Assembly (NCBI GenBank): GCA_964532515.1
Contig: CAZHKH010000007.1
Location: forward strand, 1 to 35,168
Origin: TMED161 sp964532515
Lineage (GTDB): Bacteria; Fidelibacterota; Marinisomatia; SCGC-AAA003-L08; D37C17
Reading direction: 5' to 3'
DNA length: 35,168 bases
Part shown: positions 16,287 to 24,263 of the stretch, piece after piece
How the letters are laid out: each line of letters begins with the position of its first letter
How positions within the stretch are numbered: position 1 is the stretch's first letter
Notes under the pieces: model-generated
What the model saw: only the letters and a program-made list of their open reading frames with translations
Database searches by the model: none
Told to the model about the DNA's origin: nothing
Made by a program: the position numbers and the translations under genes

Positions 16287-16839
16287 ATTTGGCCAGTAAC
16301 ATTAGAATTAAATTAATAAAACTTGAAATAATTAAAATAATTGAGCTTGTTGTTATCACTCCTTGTTTATCCATCCAACTAGCCATTAATCCGGGAATCA
16401 AGTATCCAATATATATTATATCAGCGCTTGTAAATTCAGTCAACCAAAAACTTAATAAAACTAAATAATATTGAATAAAATTAAGTTCATCAGTTTGCAA
16501 TAAATCAGCTAATCCATATACTGTCCAAGCATCCCCGAAATGATCATTCATCAAATAAATGGGAACCTCTCTAATAATTGAGCCAAGAATAAAAGAAAAC
16601 AATAAACAAAACACCAATCTTCTTTTTCCATAAATAATTATAAATTTTGATAGAAAATTCAAAACCAATAGAGTAAATAAACTAATTAAAAAAGTAATTA
16701 ATACCATGTATGGAGAATGAAGATTAAGGGCAATATATCCAGGGACAATAAGACCTCCAGCAGTTACTCCTATCGATTCAGTTAGGATTAAACTGATGAT
16801 CATACCTAGACCAATTGCTATGGCAGGATTATCAATCAT
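16279..16839 (-). CDS. pgsC: Poly-gamma-glutamate synthase subunit PgsC/CapC
   Basis: This 186-residue integral membrane protein has about five hydrophobic helices. The N-terminal region with LTESIGVTAGGLIVPGYIAL is the conserved CapC signature. In known systems PgsC partners PgsB to form the membrane synthase that polymerises glutamate through gamma bonds. It is slightly longer than the Bacillus protein (about 150 residues), with an extra C-terminal helix. Its start overlaps pgsB (ATGATTGA overlap) and its end overlaps pgsW. Confidence 0.93.
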   Translation of the reverse strand: MIDNPAIAIGLGMIISLILTESIGVTAGGLIVPGYIALNLHSPYMVLITFLISLFTLLVLNFLSKFIIIYGKRRLVFCLLFSFILGSIIREVPIYLMNDHFGDAWTVYGLADLLQTDELNFIQYYLVLLSFWLTEFTSADIIYIGYLIPGLMASWMDKQGVITTSSIILIISSFINLILMLLAKYV

Positions 16840-18007
16840 TTTTGTAACTCCTAAGCTCTCTCATGAAATTCTCTCCCCAACCAACTATATTTCCAATTCC
16901 TACAACCAAGAAATCATCTAATGTAAAAATTTCATTGATAACTTGCTGGGGCTTATCCTTATCTTGAAAAATAGAAAATTTAATTTTCTTTATATTTTTA
17001 CATCTAGAATTAATCTCCGTTTCTAAATTGTCACCTCTCACAATCAAATAATCGATATCTATTTTTGAAAAAATCATATCTAGCAGCTGTTGTGTTCTTA
17101 GCTGTCGATCTGTCCTTGTATTTAAAAATAACGCTATTTTTTTCTTGTCATTTTTATAAAATTGACAAATTATTTCCCATGTTTTTAAAGTTGATTGTGG
17201 ATCATTAGCTGCAAAAGCATTTACAAAATCTATATTTTTTTCCTCTGCAGATACCTTCGTAATAGTGAGAGCACCCGGGTCTGGAATCATTTTTCTCATT
17301 TCCTTAATAGCAGTATCCTTTTCTACTCCAATTTTTTCACATACATCTAAAGCTAACGCTACATTGTCAGGATGCTCTATGAATGAGAATCCATCCATGT
17401 ATTTATTATCTAAATCGTTTGGATTTGATAAATTAAACTCTGAATTATTATCTTTAGTTTTATTTTCTAAAAGATTAGCAAACTTTGTTTCTGATGTGAA
17501 AAATTTCTCATTGTATGGGATGGTATTGCTAAGTGAATTTGCAATATGGTTAAGACTGTAGCCCATTTCTTCTAAATGATCAGCTCTAACGTTCGTAAGA
17601 ACTCCATAATTAGATTGAAGTATTTTATGTTCAGATACCCATTGATATTGAGGTTGTACAGCCATACATTCCATAACAATTGCCTTAGGACTCTCTTTGG
17701 AAAATCTTGCAATCATCCTTATCTGTTCACCAATTGAAGCTGGCCTAAATCTTTGTATTACATGATCATTGCCTTTCTCATCAATAAATCTAGGTGAAGA
17801 TCCAGTTGTTTTTGCATATGTTTTCATACCTCCACCTCTTAAACCTGCTGCAATTAATCTTGTGACGCTCGATTTTCCCCTTGTTCCATTCACATGCACT
17901 CTGATTGGTATTTTAGATATAGCATTCTGATGCAATCTTGCTTCTATAAATCCAATTACAAGCAAAAAGAATAAAATTATAAGAAGTGATAAAGTTGATA
18001 TAGGCAA
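16832..18007 (-). CDS. pgsB: Poly-gamma-glutamate synthase ligase PgsB/CapB
   Basis: This is the amide ligase that activates the chain carboxylate with ATP and adds glutamate; 391 residues, normal family length. An N-terminal membrane helix (5-20) anchors it. The Mur-ligase type P-loop is GTRGKSS (41-47). TNVRADHLEEMG (about 150) and FVNAFAANDPQST (about 265) are CapB-specific motifs. It is encoded with PgsC and PgsW, but no CapA/PgsA and no gamma-glutamyl hydrolase or CapD is in the window. Its TGA stop overlaps the pgsC start. The product is presumably a capsule or released polymer. Confidence 0.95.
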   Translation of the reverse strand: MPISTLSLLIILFFLLVIGFIEARLHQNAISKIPIRVHVNGTRGKSSVTRLIAAGLRGGGMKTYAKTTGSSPRFIDEKGNDHVIQRFRPASIGEQIRMIARFSKESPKAIVMECMAVQPQYQWVSEHKILQSNYGVLTNVRADHLEEMGYSLNHIANSLSNTIPYNEKFFTSETKFANLLENKTKDNNSEFNLSNPNDLDNKYMDGFSFIEHPDNVALALDVCEKIGVEKDTAIKEMRKMIPDPGALTITKVSAEEKNIDFVNAFAANDPQSTLKTWEIICQFYKNDKKKIALFLNTRTDRQLRTQQLLDMIFSKIDIDYLIVRGDNLETEINSRCKNIKKIKFSIFQDKDKPQQVINEIFTLDDFLVVGIGNIVGWGENFMRELRSYKND

Positions 18008-18018
18008 TGATAAACCTT

Positions 18019-21000
18019 TTAAGATTCAAAAATTAAATTGATTATAAGAATCACATCAAGAATATTAATTGATTGATTCCCATCTATATCTGCAACAAAT
18101 TGACCGATGGAATCTAAAATTTCTACCATTAATATATGGTTAATAACCATCACTATATCTAATATGTTAATTTCTTCATCTTGATTTACATCACCTGCAG
18201 TTAAAACTGTTGTATTGCGCGTAGTAATAAACAGAGCACTTTGGTCTTCAAGAGGCGCTGCTGCTACAGGATAATTATTGTCAAAAGTATATTCAAGTCC
18301 AGTGTCTGATAGATGATTTTCTATACCTATAGTAGAATAACATCCATGATATGGAGTGTATTGACTATAATCTCCATTCGTCGTATTATTAAATTCTTTA
18401 TATTGGATTTTAATTTCATCGTCACCGGTTGGAGTGATTGAATTATATAAAATAATCTGGAATGTTTGAATGTCACTATGTTGATATGTAAGCATATTCA
18501 ACCATTCAATAATGACATAATCCTCTGTTACATATTTTAGTACTTTAGAATTTCCATTAGTTTTCAGGTCATCCCAAAATGCTGCGACCATTGGTGAAGG
18601 GCCACCCGCTCCTGGAAGCTGATAATTTCGAAACGACTCCATATTTGAGTGTCCAAAAGATATCCAGCCATTTGCGCTAACCGACACCTCATTATATTGC
18701 TCCCCATAGAACGTAAAAATAAAAGGTAAATCAATATATTTAGTGCTATTAGCGACACTTCCATTTCCATTTCCTGAATGACTGATTCCTAAATCTATTC
18801 CATCTCCTCCTTGATTGGGATCAATTTCAATCCAATCATAAAAAGGAGTTAAACTGTAACCTATATCTGTCGAATCATATATATAATATCCATATGAATC
18901 TGGTCCAAGAGGATCATGTTCATCTGCAATCCCTACTGTAACATTTAAATTAATATCTTGGCTAAAACCATCGTCATTATGGATGTTAATATTTAGATTT
19001 ACAATAGATCCATCTATAATATTATCACTGAATTCAATTATTATTGGTTCTAAATTAGTTCCTACTTGCCCAGGCAAAATATTACCAATAAATGATTCAG
19101 ATTGAGTAAAATCAATTAATGAGTTAGCAGTACTAATACTTATATGACTATTCTCTAATTCTTGGTCTCCGATATTCTCAAGAGTCATATTTAACTCTAC
19201 TGTTGCTCCTGGATTTGGAGAATTATTATATTGTGAATATTGTACAGTAATATTTGGAGACATAATATCAAAAGGAACATTAAAATTCCAATCACTTAGA
19301 CCATCGCTCTCATCTATTAATGTTAAAATTAAATCAGTATTATCTGTAGAAATTAAATCTTCATGAATATAAGCCTGGACTGGCCCTATAATTGTTGGTA
19401 CAAGCGGAGTTAAATAATCAATCTCAATATTTCCATCAATAATATCAATTTTTTCAGAATTAGTTGATACATAACCATCTAAAAGTGAAATGCTATTTGA
19501 AGAAAGATTCTCAAGGTATAAATAAATATCTACTATTTCTCCTGCATCTGCCAGTCCATTTGAAGGCCCATTGTTTTCAGAGTTCGCATCATCAATATAG
19601 AGTAATTCATTGTTTACTTGGATGTGCATGTCCTCATTAAATACTGCAACACTGCCAATAAAGGGAATGAAATTCTTTTTTAAAACTGTAATAGATGCAC
19701 TTGATGGGATTAGATTTGAGAATTGGATGGATGCATGCCCATCACTATTTGTAAATGATTCATAAATATTATCATCATCAATATAAACAACTACCCTTGC
19801 ATCTGAAACTGGATTTGTCTGCGCATCTAAAATGCTAAACTCTAAAAAATCTGTTCCCATATTTATCATATCAGAATACTCAACATTTAAAATCTTAGGG
19901 CTATCTGTCCATAAATTCAAAACTGGATCCCCCATAAGATTATTCCAGTGAGTAAACTTATATGTCATGCTATATGGATCTTGAGGGTACGTACTATGTA
20001 GAGCCATTTTCCCACTCACTAAAGCTCCTCCGGCTGTTGATACTCCTTTTGCAAAAATACCATCATATATTCCCATATCAACAATTTTATTAGGTACTGT
20101 ATGAGTTGAGGATGTAGCCGTTCCAATTGCGGCAACTCCTCCCTTTGGATTTGATACACTTCCAGCACGAATAAAAGATTCAGTGATAGCTGTTCCACCA
20201 AATCCTCCAGTGGCACATGTAATAAAAGTTACAAAAGGCGTCATATACCCGTTATTGGCATTATTAATATGAGAAGATCCAAATCCACTCGTACCTATAT
20301 ATCCTCTATAATTAAAATATAAAATTCCCTCTTCTAATTTATTTTGCATCCAACTACTATAACTCCCACATCCATAGCAAGCCTCAACATCTTCAAAGTC
20401 ATATGCTTGTAATATGTTCTCAATATATTCGTTTGTTATAATTGCTGAATTTCCACTAGAGGAAGGGTCACCAACTAATGCTGAACTTTCATACCAATTA
20501 GAACCTGTATAATCAATAAAAGAAGCTTTTTCATAGGCCAATGTTTTATTTATAATATTATTAAGATCTGATGAGCTGTTTGCTGAAATTCTTCCTATAA
20601 ACATTTCAGGGAGTAAATCACCACCTTGTATTAGAGTATATGGATAATCACTATCTCCGCCACTTGCAGAGGTTGAAGGAACTTGATACGAACCGCCTGT
20701 GTCACCTACAAGCACAACGTATTCAGGAGGAAATTCCCATTGATAATAGGCATCAGAAATATAATTATCAATAGAGTTGAAACTAGTTCCAATATCTGAT
20801 GTGCTAGCTGTGTAAACTTTATATCCTTGTTCTTTTCTCCACTGGATTAAATCCTGCAAATAGCTGTTAGATAAAGAAGAACCTCCACATATATATAGTA
20901 TTGATGGCTGAGAGTCTGTCGTTCTATCACTTATATCTAAATTAATAACCATACTAGATATGATTTTTTCAAATTCATTAGAAATAGGAACAATATGGTT

Positions 21001-21480
21001 CTCTTGATTATTTTCAAAATTATCTATTTCAATAATAGAAATATCAAATTCTTCAATAATTGTCAGGGTATTGGTTGCTGAGTTGTACTGAATAGGATAA
21101 AATATAATTTGATGCATATTAACACCTCTCATATTCAATTTTTCAGAAAGGATGTTATTATTAAGAACCTGATTATCTAGCTCAATATCTACTCCTTGGA
21201 TTTCATATGATGATATCACATTTAATTCTACAGAGTATTCTTTATTTTCATCAATCATATAGAAAGTTGAAAATGGAATAATCCCATTATCTACTAGAAA
21301 TTCTGAATTTATATAATATTCATTATTAAATTTATCTAGAATGTTAACATAGGTGACTTCATTTATCACATTTATTAACTTTTGATTATCATTATAATTG
21401 ATGTTGTAAAAATTAAAGCTTTCTTCTATTCCAAAAGCAACTGTAAAAATTGAAAGTAATATAAATAATTTCTTGAGCAT
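18019..21480 (-). CDS. C25 (gingipain-family) peptidase-like exported protein with C-terminal dockerin
   Basis: First gene of the long minus-strand operon; 1153 residues. A signal peptide (1-17) and a C25-type propeptide region (20-180) lead into the C25 domain (about 190-530), with nucleophile region TFITCATGGFGG (Cys422). As in the other C25 protein here, the GHG catalytic His motif is missing, replaced by NYRGYIG (390-396). C-terminal domains follow: a sandwich with CarboxypepD_reg-like features (540-610), a CARDB-like stretch (700-850) and a beta domain (about 885-1085) with GEQYNEVSVSANGWISF. The dockerin pair is at 1096-1153. AGGGGA precedes the ATG. Likely a cell-surface or secreted protease, or an inactive relative with a binding role. 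Confidence 0.85.
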   Translation of the reverse strand: MLKKLFILLSIFTVAFGIEESFNFYNINYNDNQKLINVINEVTYVNILDKFNNEYYINSEFLVDNGIIPFSTFYMIDENKEYSVELNVISSYEIQGVDIELDNQVLNNNILSEKLNMRGVNMHQIIFYPIQYNSATNTLTIIEEFDISIIEIDNFENNQENHIVPISNEFEKIISSMVINLDISDRTTDSQPSILYICGGSSLSNSYLQDLIQWRKEQGYKVYTASTSDIGTSFNSIDNYISDAYYQWEFPPEYVVLVGDTGGSYQVPSTSASGGDSDYPYTLIQGGDLLPEMFIGRISANSSSDLNNIINKTLAYEKASFIDYTGSNWYESSALVGDPSSSGNSAIITNEYIENILQAYDFEDVEACYGCGSYSSWMQNKLEEGILYFNYRGYIGTSGFGSSHINNANNGYMTPFVTFITCATGGFGGTAITESFIRAGSVSNPKGGVAAIGTATSSTHTVPNKIVDMGIYDGIFAKGVSTAGGALVSGKMALHSTYPQDPYSMTYKFTHWNNLMGDPVLNLWTDSPKILNVEYSDMINMGTDFLEFSILDAQTNPVSDARVVVYIDDDNIYESFTNSDGHASIQFSNLIPSSASITVLKKNFIPFIGSVAVFNEDMHIQVNNELLYIDDANSENNGPSNGLADAGEIVDIYLYLENLSSNSISLLDGYVSTNSEKIDIIDGNIEIDYLTPLVPTIIGPVQAYIHEDLISTDNTDLILTLIDESDGLSDWNFNVPFDIMSPNITVQYSQYNNSPNPGATVELNMTLENIGDQELENSHISISTANSLIDFTQSESFIGNILPGQVGTNLEPIIIEFSDNIIDGSIVNLNINIHNDDGFSQDINLNVTVGIADEHDPLGPDSYGYYIYDSTDIGYSLTPFYDWIEIDPNQGGDGIDLGISHSGNGNGSVANSTKYIDLPFIFTFYGEQYNEVSVSANGWISFGHSNMESFRNYQLPGAGGPSPMVAAFWDDLKTNGNSKVLKYVTEDYVIIEWLNMLTYQHSDIQTFQIILYNSITPTGDDEIKIQYKEFNNTTNGDYSQYTPYHGCYSTIGIENHLSDTGLEYTFDNNYPVAAAPLEDQSALFITTRNTTVLTAGDVNQDEEINILDIVMVINHILMVEILDSIGQFVADIDGNQSINILDVILIINLIFES
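18022..18195 (-). other. Dockerin-type repeat pair, C-terminus of first C25 protein
   Basis: Residues 1096-1153, repeats GDVNQDEEINILDIVMVI and DIDGNQSINILDVILII, each with a calcium-loop pattern followed by an amphipathic helix. Confidence 0.85.
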
Positions 21481-21548
21481 ACATTCCCCTAAAAATTCAT
21501 CTGTTTTAAACCAAAATTTAACAATATTGATATAACTATATAAAATAA

Positions 21549-21573
21549 CTTTGTTACAAGTTGTAATACAAAG
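21549..21573. repeat. Near-palindrome, possible operator
   Basis: CTTTGTTACAAG is followed by TTGTAATACAAAG. The arms pair as ACAA/TTGT and CTTTGT/ACAAAG with a small bulge. There is no T tract after it in either direction to make it a convincing terminator, and its place between divergent operons suggests a regulator site. Confidence 0.35.
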
Positions 21574-21707
21574 GAAAAGGTGATCGTAGTAATTTCGTCG
21601 TAACTATTTCAATTGAATAAATATTTTAAATTATATCTTAGTGATTACGATAGATTTTTATAAATTTTGAAGATAAATTAAAAATCAAATTGTTTTCACA
21701 AAATGCT

Positions 21708-21714
21708 AAGGAGG
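21708..21714 (+). promoter_or_regulatory. Shine-Dalgarno fixing the TTG start of the pilin gene
   Basis: AAGGAGG lies six bases before TTG at 21721 and downstream of the in-frame ATG at 21703, so the ATG cannot be served by it. It is the strongest ribosome site in the pilus operon. Confidence 0.8.
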
Positions 21715-21720
21715 CAAGTT

Positions 21721-22152
21721 TTGAAAAATTCAATGAAAAAATATTTTGATGGTTTTACTCTTGTAGAGATTCTGATTGTTGTAGTAATTGTTGGAATCCT
21801 AGCTGCCATTGCAATCCCAACATACTACAGCTATGTTAGAAAGGGATATGCAACTGAAGCAAAAACACAAATGAAAAATATAGTTCAGGCTTCAGAAATA
21901 TATAAAATGGAGAATGATAGCTATCCTCCCGATTGTTGGGAAACTCTAAAGGAAGAAGATTACCTTGAAATTAAAAAATCTATTACCAAAAAATGGGAGT
22001 TTGAATGCTCATTTGATGAAGATGGTGAAGGTGGGACGCTTTCTGCTACAAGCACCGAAGAGATGGGTGGTGGTGCAGGAAAAAAACTTGAATACAATAA
22101 GGAAACTGGAAAATATAGTGGATATGGACAATCAAATTCAGGTGGAGAATAG
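21721..22152 (+). CDS. Type IV pilin / pseudopilin
   Basis: From the TTG start the protein has 143 residues. A short basic leader (MKNSMKKYFDG) ends at the prepilin peptidase site G|FTLVEILIVVVIVGILAAIAIPTY, with Glu at mature position 5 and a long hydrophobic helix: a textbook class III signal. The globular part contains two cysteines (in PPDCWE and EFECSF) that may form a disulfide, and a Gly-rich tail. The length suits a major pilin or PilE-like minor pilin. An ATG exists 18 bases upstream, but the ribosome site lies between the two, so I chose TTG. It is first in the pilus operon, consistent with strong expression. Confidence 0.9.
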   Translation: MKNSMKKYFDGFTLVEILIVVVIVGILAAIAIPTYYSYVRKGYATEAKTQMKNIVQASEIYKMENDSYPPDCWETLKEEDYLEIKKSITKKWEFECSFDEDGEGGTLSATSTEEMGGGAGKKLEYNKETGKYSGYGQSNSGGE

Positions 22153-22161
22153 AACGGATTA

Positions 22162-23220
22162 ATGGCTTTCTCAATTAAAGACTTACTCAAATATGCACTT
22201 GATAGTGGGGCATCTGATTTGCATCTAAGTGTTGGAAATATCCCTATGCTAAGAATCCACGGGGAAATGAAAAAAATAAAATCTCCAAAATTAGATTTAA
22301 AATCTATGCAAAAAATACGAGATGAAATTCTAAACTCTAATCAGAAGCAAGTTTTCAAGGAAGGTCTAGAAATTGACTTTTCTGCAGAGCTTAAGGGCAA
22401 GGGGCGATTTAGAGTAAATTTCTTTAATCAAATAAATGGACTTTCAGCTGTATTTAGAACAATTTCTAATGATATTAAAAATTCTGAAGAATTAGGAATT
22501 CCCCCATTAGTAAATAATTTAGCAATGAAGGATAGAGGGCTAATTCTTCTTACAGGACCTACGGGTAGTGGTAAATCAACAACCTTAGCAGCTATGATAG
22601 ATAATATTAATGAAAATAAAAACTGTCATATTATAACAATCGAAGATCCCGTTGAATACTACCATACATCTAAAAACTGTTTGATTAATCAGAGAGAAGT
22701 TGGACACTCAACACACTCTTTTTCAAATGCTCTGCGATCAGCATTAAGAGAGGACCCTGATGTTATTTTAGTAGGAGAAATGAGAGATCTAGAAACTATT
22801 CAATTGGCATTAACTGCAGCTGAAACTGGACATTTAGTTTTATCAACGCTACATACTTCAAGCGCCGTCAAAACAATAGATAGAATTATAGATGTTTTTC
22901 CCTCAGGACAAAAATCTCAAATTAGATCTATGTTGTCAGAAAGTCTTGTCGCAATTATAGCTCAGAAATTACTCCAAAATAAAGAAGGCAATGGGCGTAT
23001 CCCAGCGAGTGAAATGATGATTGCAAACCCAGCAATTAGAAATCTAATCAGAGAAGACAAAATATATCAAATTCCATCATTGATTCAAGCAGGAAGCCAG
23101 GAGGGAATGCATTCTCTCGATCAAGATTTACAAAGGCTACTTTCTCAAGGATCAATTAATAGAGAAGATGCTCTTCAGATTGCAGAAGATCCCGACAATT
23201 TCCAAAAAGGCATATTTTAA
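22162..23220 (+). CDS. pilT: Type IV pilus retraction ATPase PilT
   Basis: The 352-residue hexameric ATPase drives pilus depolymerisation at the inner membrane. All family boxes are present: Walker A GPTGSGKST (132-140), Asp box IITIEDPVEY (157-166), Walker B DPDVILVGEMRD (198-209), His box TGHLVLSTLHT (222-232), and the C-terminal AIRNLIRE (291-298), a PilT-specific motif linked to retraction. The N-terminal PAS-like domain starts at DLLKYALDSGASDLHLS, also typical. It follows the pilin by nine bases. Its presence predicts dynamic pili (twitching, or uptake of DNA or substrate). Confidence 0.96.
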   Translation: MAFSIKDLLKYALDSGASDLHLSVGNIPMLRIHGEMKKIKSPKLDLKSMQKIRDEILNSNQKQVFKEGLEIDFSAELKGKGRFRVNFFNQINGLSAVFRTISNDIKNSEELGIPPLVNNLAMKDRGLILLTGPTGSGKSTTLAAMIDNINENKNCHIITIEDPVEYYHTSKNCLINQREVGHSTHSFSNALRSALREDPDVILVGEMRDLETIQLALTAAETGHLVLSTLHTSSAVKTIDRIIDVFPSGQKSQIRSMLSESLVAIIAQKLLQNKEGNGRIPASEMMIANPAIRNLIREDKIYQIPSLIQAGSQEGMHSLDQDLQRLLSQGSINREDALQIAEDPDNFQKGIF

Positions 23221-23224
23221 CTAA

Positions 23225-23650
23225 ATGGACAAGTATAAATTTATTGAGGGCTTTACTTTGACTGAGCTTCTAGTTGGGATATTATTTACAACAGTAACAG
23301 CCTCTGCTATAATCTCCGGTTCAATATATGTAAAAAAAACATTAAATAATATCAGATATAAAGAGCTAGCATATGAGAAACTAAAGGCGCACACAGAACT
23401 CTGGAAAGGGAAAATTGCATCAAGAGACATTCCTTCTAATTTATCAGATTGTGAAGAGGATGTATGTTTAAAAGAAAATAATGATGAAGAGTGTATCTTT
23501 TCTGCCACTGAATTATGCTATGATATGCTTAGTGTGAATACTGGGAATTCAAATGCAAGTAGATGGGAACTGACTACATCAATTAAATGGGAAAATACGA
23601 GTCAAGGTGAAAGAGATTTAAATTTTTATGTTATCCAAATGGAATTCTAA
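23225..23650 (+). CDS. Prepilin-like minor pilin
   Basis: The 141-residue protein has a leader ending at G|FTLTELLVGILFTTVTASAI with Glu5, so it is processed and inserted like a pilin. The rest is small, with four cysteines (CEEDVCLK, ECIFS, LCYD) probably paired in disulfides. Position and size resemble PilV/FimT-type minor pilins, which prime pilus assembly, but no specific family is recognised. It starts four bases after pilT. Confidence 0.8.
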   Translation: MDKYKFIEGFTLTELLVGILFTTVTASAIISGSIYVKKTLNNIRYKELAYEKLKAHTELWKGKIASRDIPSNLSDCEEDVCLKENNDEECIFSATELCYDMLSVNTGNSNASRWELTTSIKWENTSQGERDLNFYVIQMEF

Positions 23651-23651
23651 T

Positions 23652-24263
23652 ATGAAAAGTAAAAAATATTTTAATCTTAAAGGTTTTACATTGATTGAAG
23701 TCATGGCTGCAATCACTATATCTCTTGCTGTTTTTTGGGGTATTATGAATTTGTATATGGATGTTGTGAAAAACCAAGTAAAAGATCAGATAATGGCTGA
23801 TATACGATTTAATCTATCTACAGCAATGGATATGATTGCGCAAGATGTTAAGAATGCAGATTCAATTAGTATCAGCACAAATACCTACTCAAAACAAATA
23901 GATGTATATACTTTTGATCAATCTGGGAATTTAGAGGAATCTCATTCATATTCAGCAAAAAATGATTTGGGTATTTTATATGATGGTAACCCCATGCCTA
24001 TCCCCGGAAAATATTTATTTAAGGATGATGGACCATATGAAATTACAATTGAAGACTTCGATTGCAAATTAGCACTTAATACTTTTAATACTTCAAAAAA
24101 AAATCTTCGTGATAATTTTTTTGATTTAATCGTTGCTTTTAAGGTGAAATCAAAAAGCGATAGGGATTACGAAAAATTATTTACTTTTGAACAACAAATA
24201 TTTTCATTAAATCAATTTTCAATTACTCAAACTGATGATGAACAAGATGATGAAGAAATTTAA
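23652..24263 (+). CDS. PilW-like prepilin minor pilin
   Basis: From ATG 23652 the protein has 203 residues: leader MKSKKYFNLKG, then cleavage before FTLIEVMAAITISLAVFWG with Glu5. I chose this start because it sits just after the stop of the preceding gene and gives a normal short basic leader; an in-frame ATG 24 bases earlier (23628) would overlap that gene. The body has a strand-rich C-terminal domain and one Cys (FDCKL). Length and gene order, before a PilX-like gene, match PilW in minor-pilin operons. The acidic tail is TDDEQDDEEI. Confidence 0.8.
   Translation: MKSKKYFNLKGFTLIEVMAAITISLAVFWGIMNLYMDVVKNQVKDQIMADIRFNLSTAMDMIAQDVKNADSISISTNTYSKQIDVYTFDQSGNLEESHSYSAKNDLGILYDGNPMPIPGKYLFKDDGPYEITIEDFDCKLALNTFNTSKKNLRDNFFDLIVAFKVKSKSDRDYEKLFTFEQQIFSLNQFSITQTDDEQDDEEI

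Larger units (their letters stand above)
21481..21720. promoter_or_regulatory. Divergent promoter region between the surface operon and the pilus operon
   Basis: About 240 bases divide two long divergent operons and must hold promoters for both. The region is AT-rich with a palindrome at 21549-21573 and a looser pair (ATCGTA near 21583, TACGAT near 21645). The last seven bases of interest are the pilin Shine-Dalgarno at 21708-21714. I cannot place -10/-35 boxes reliably. Confidence 0.5.

Noticed and set aside
21703..21720. ATG at 21703 as the pilin start
   Set aside because: The strong Shine-Dalgarno AAGGAGG lies downstream of this ATG and six bases before an in-frame TTG, which also gives a normal short prepilin leader.
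23628..23651. ATG at 23628 as the start of the PilW-like gene
   Set aside because: It overlaps the previous gene by 23 bases and adds eight residues before a leader that is already complete from 23652.
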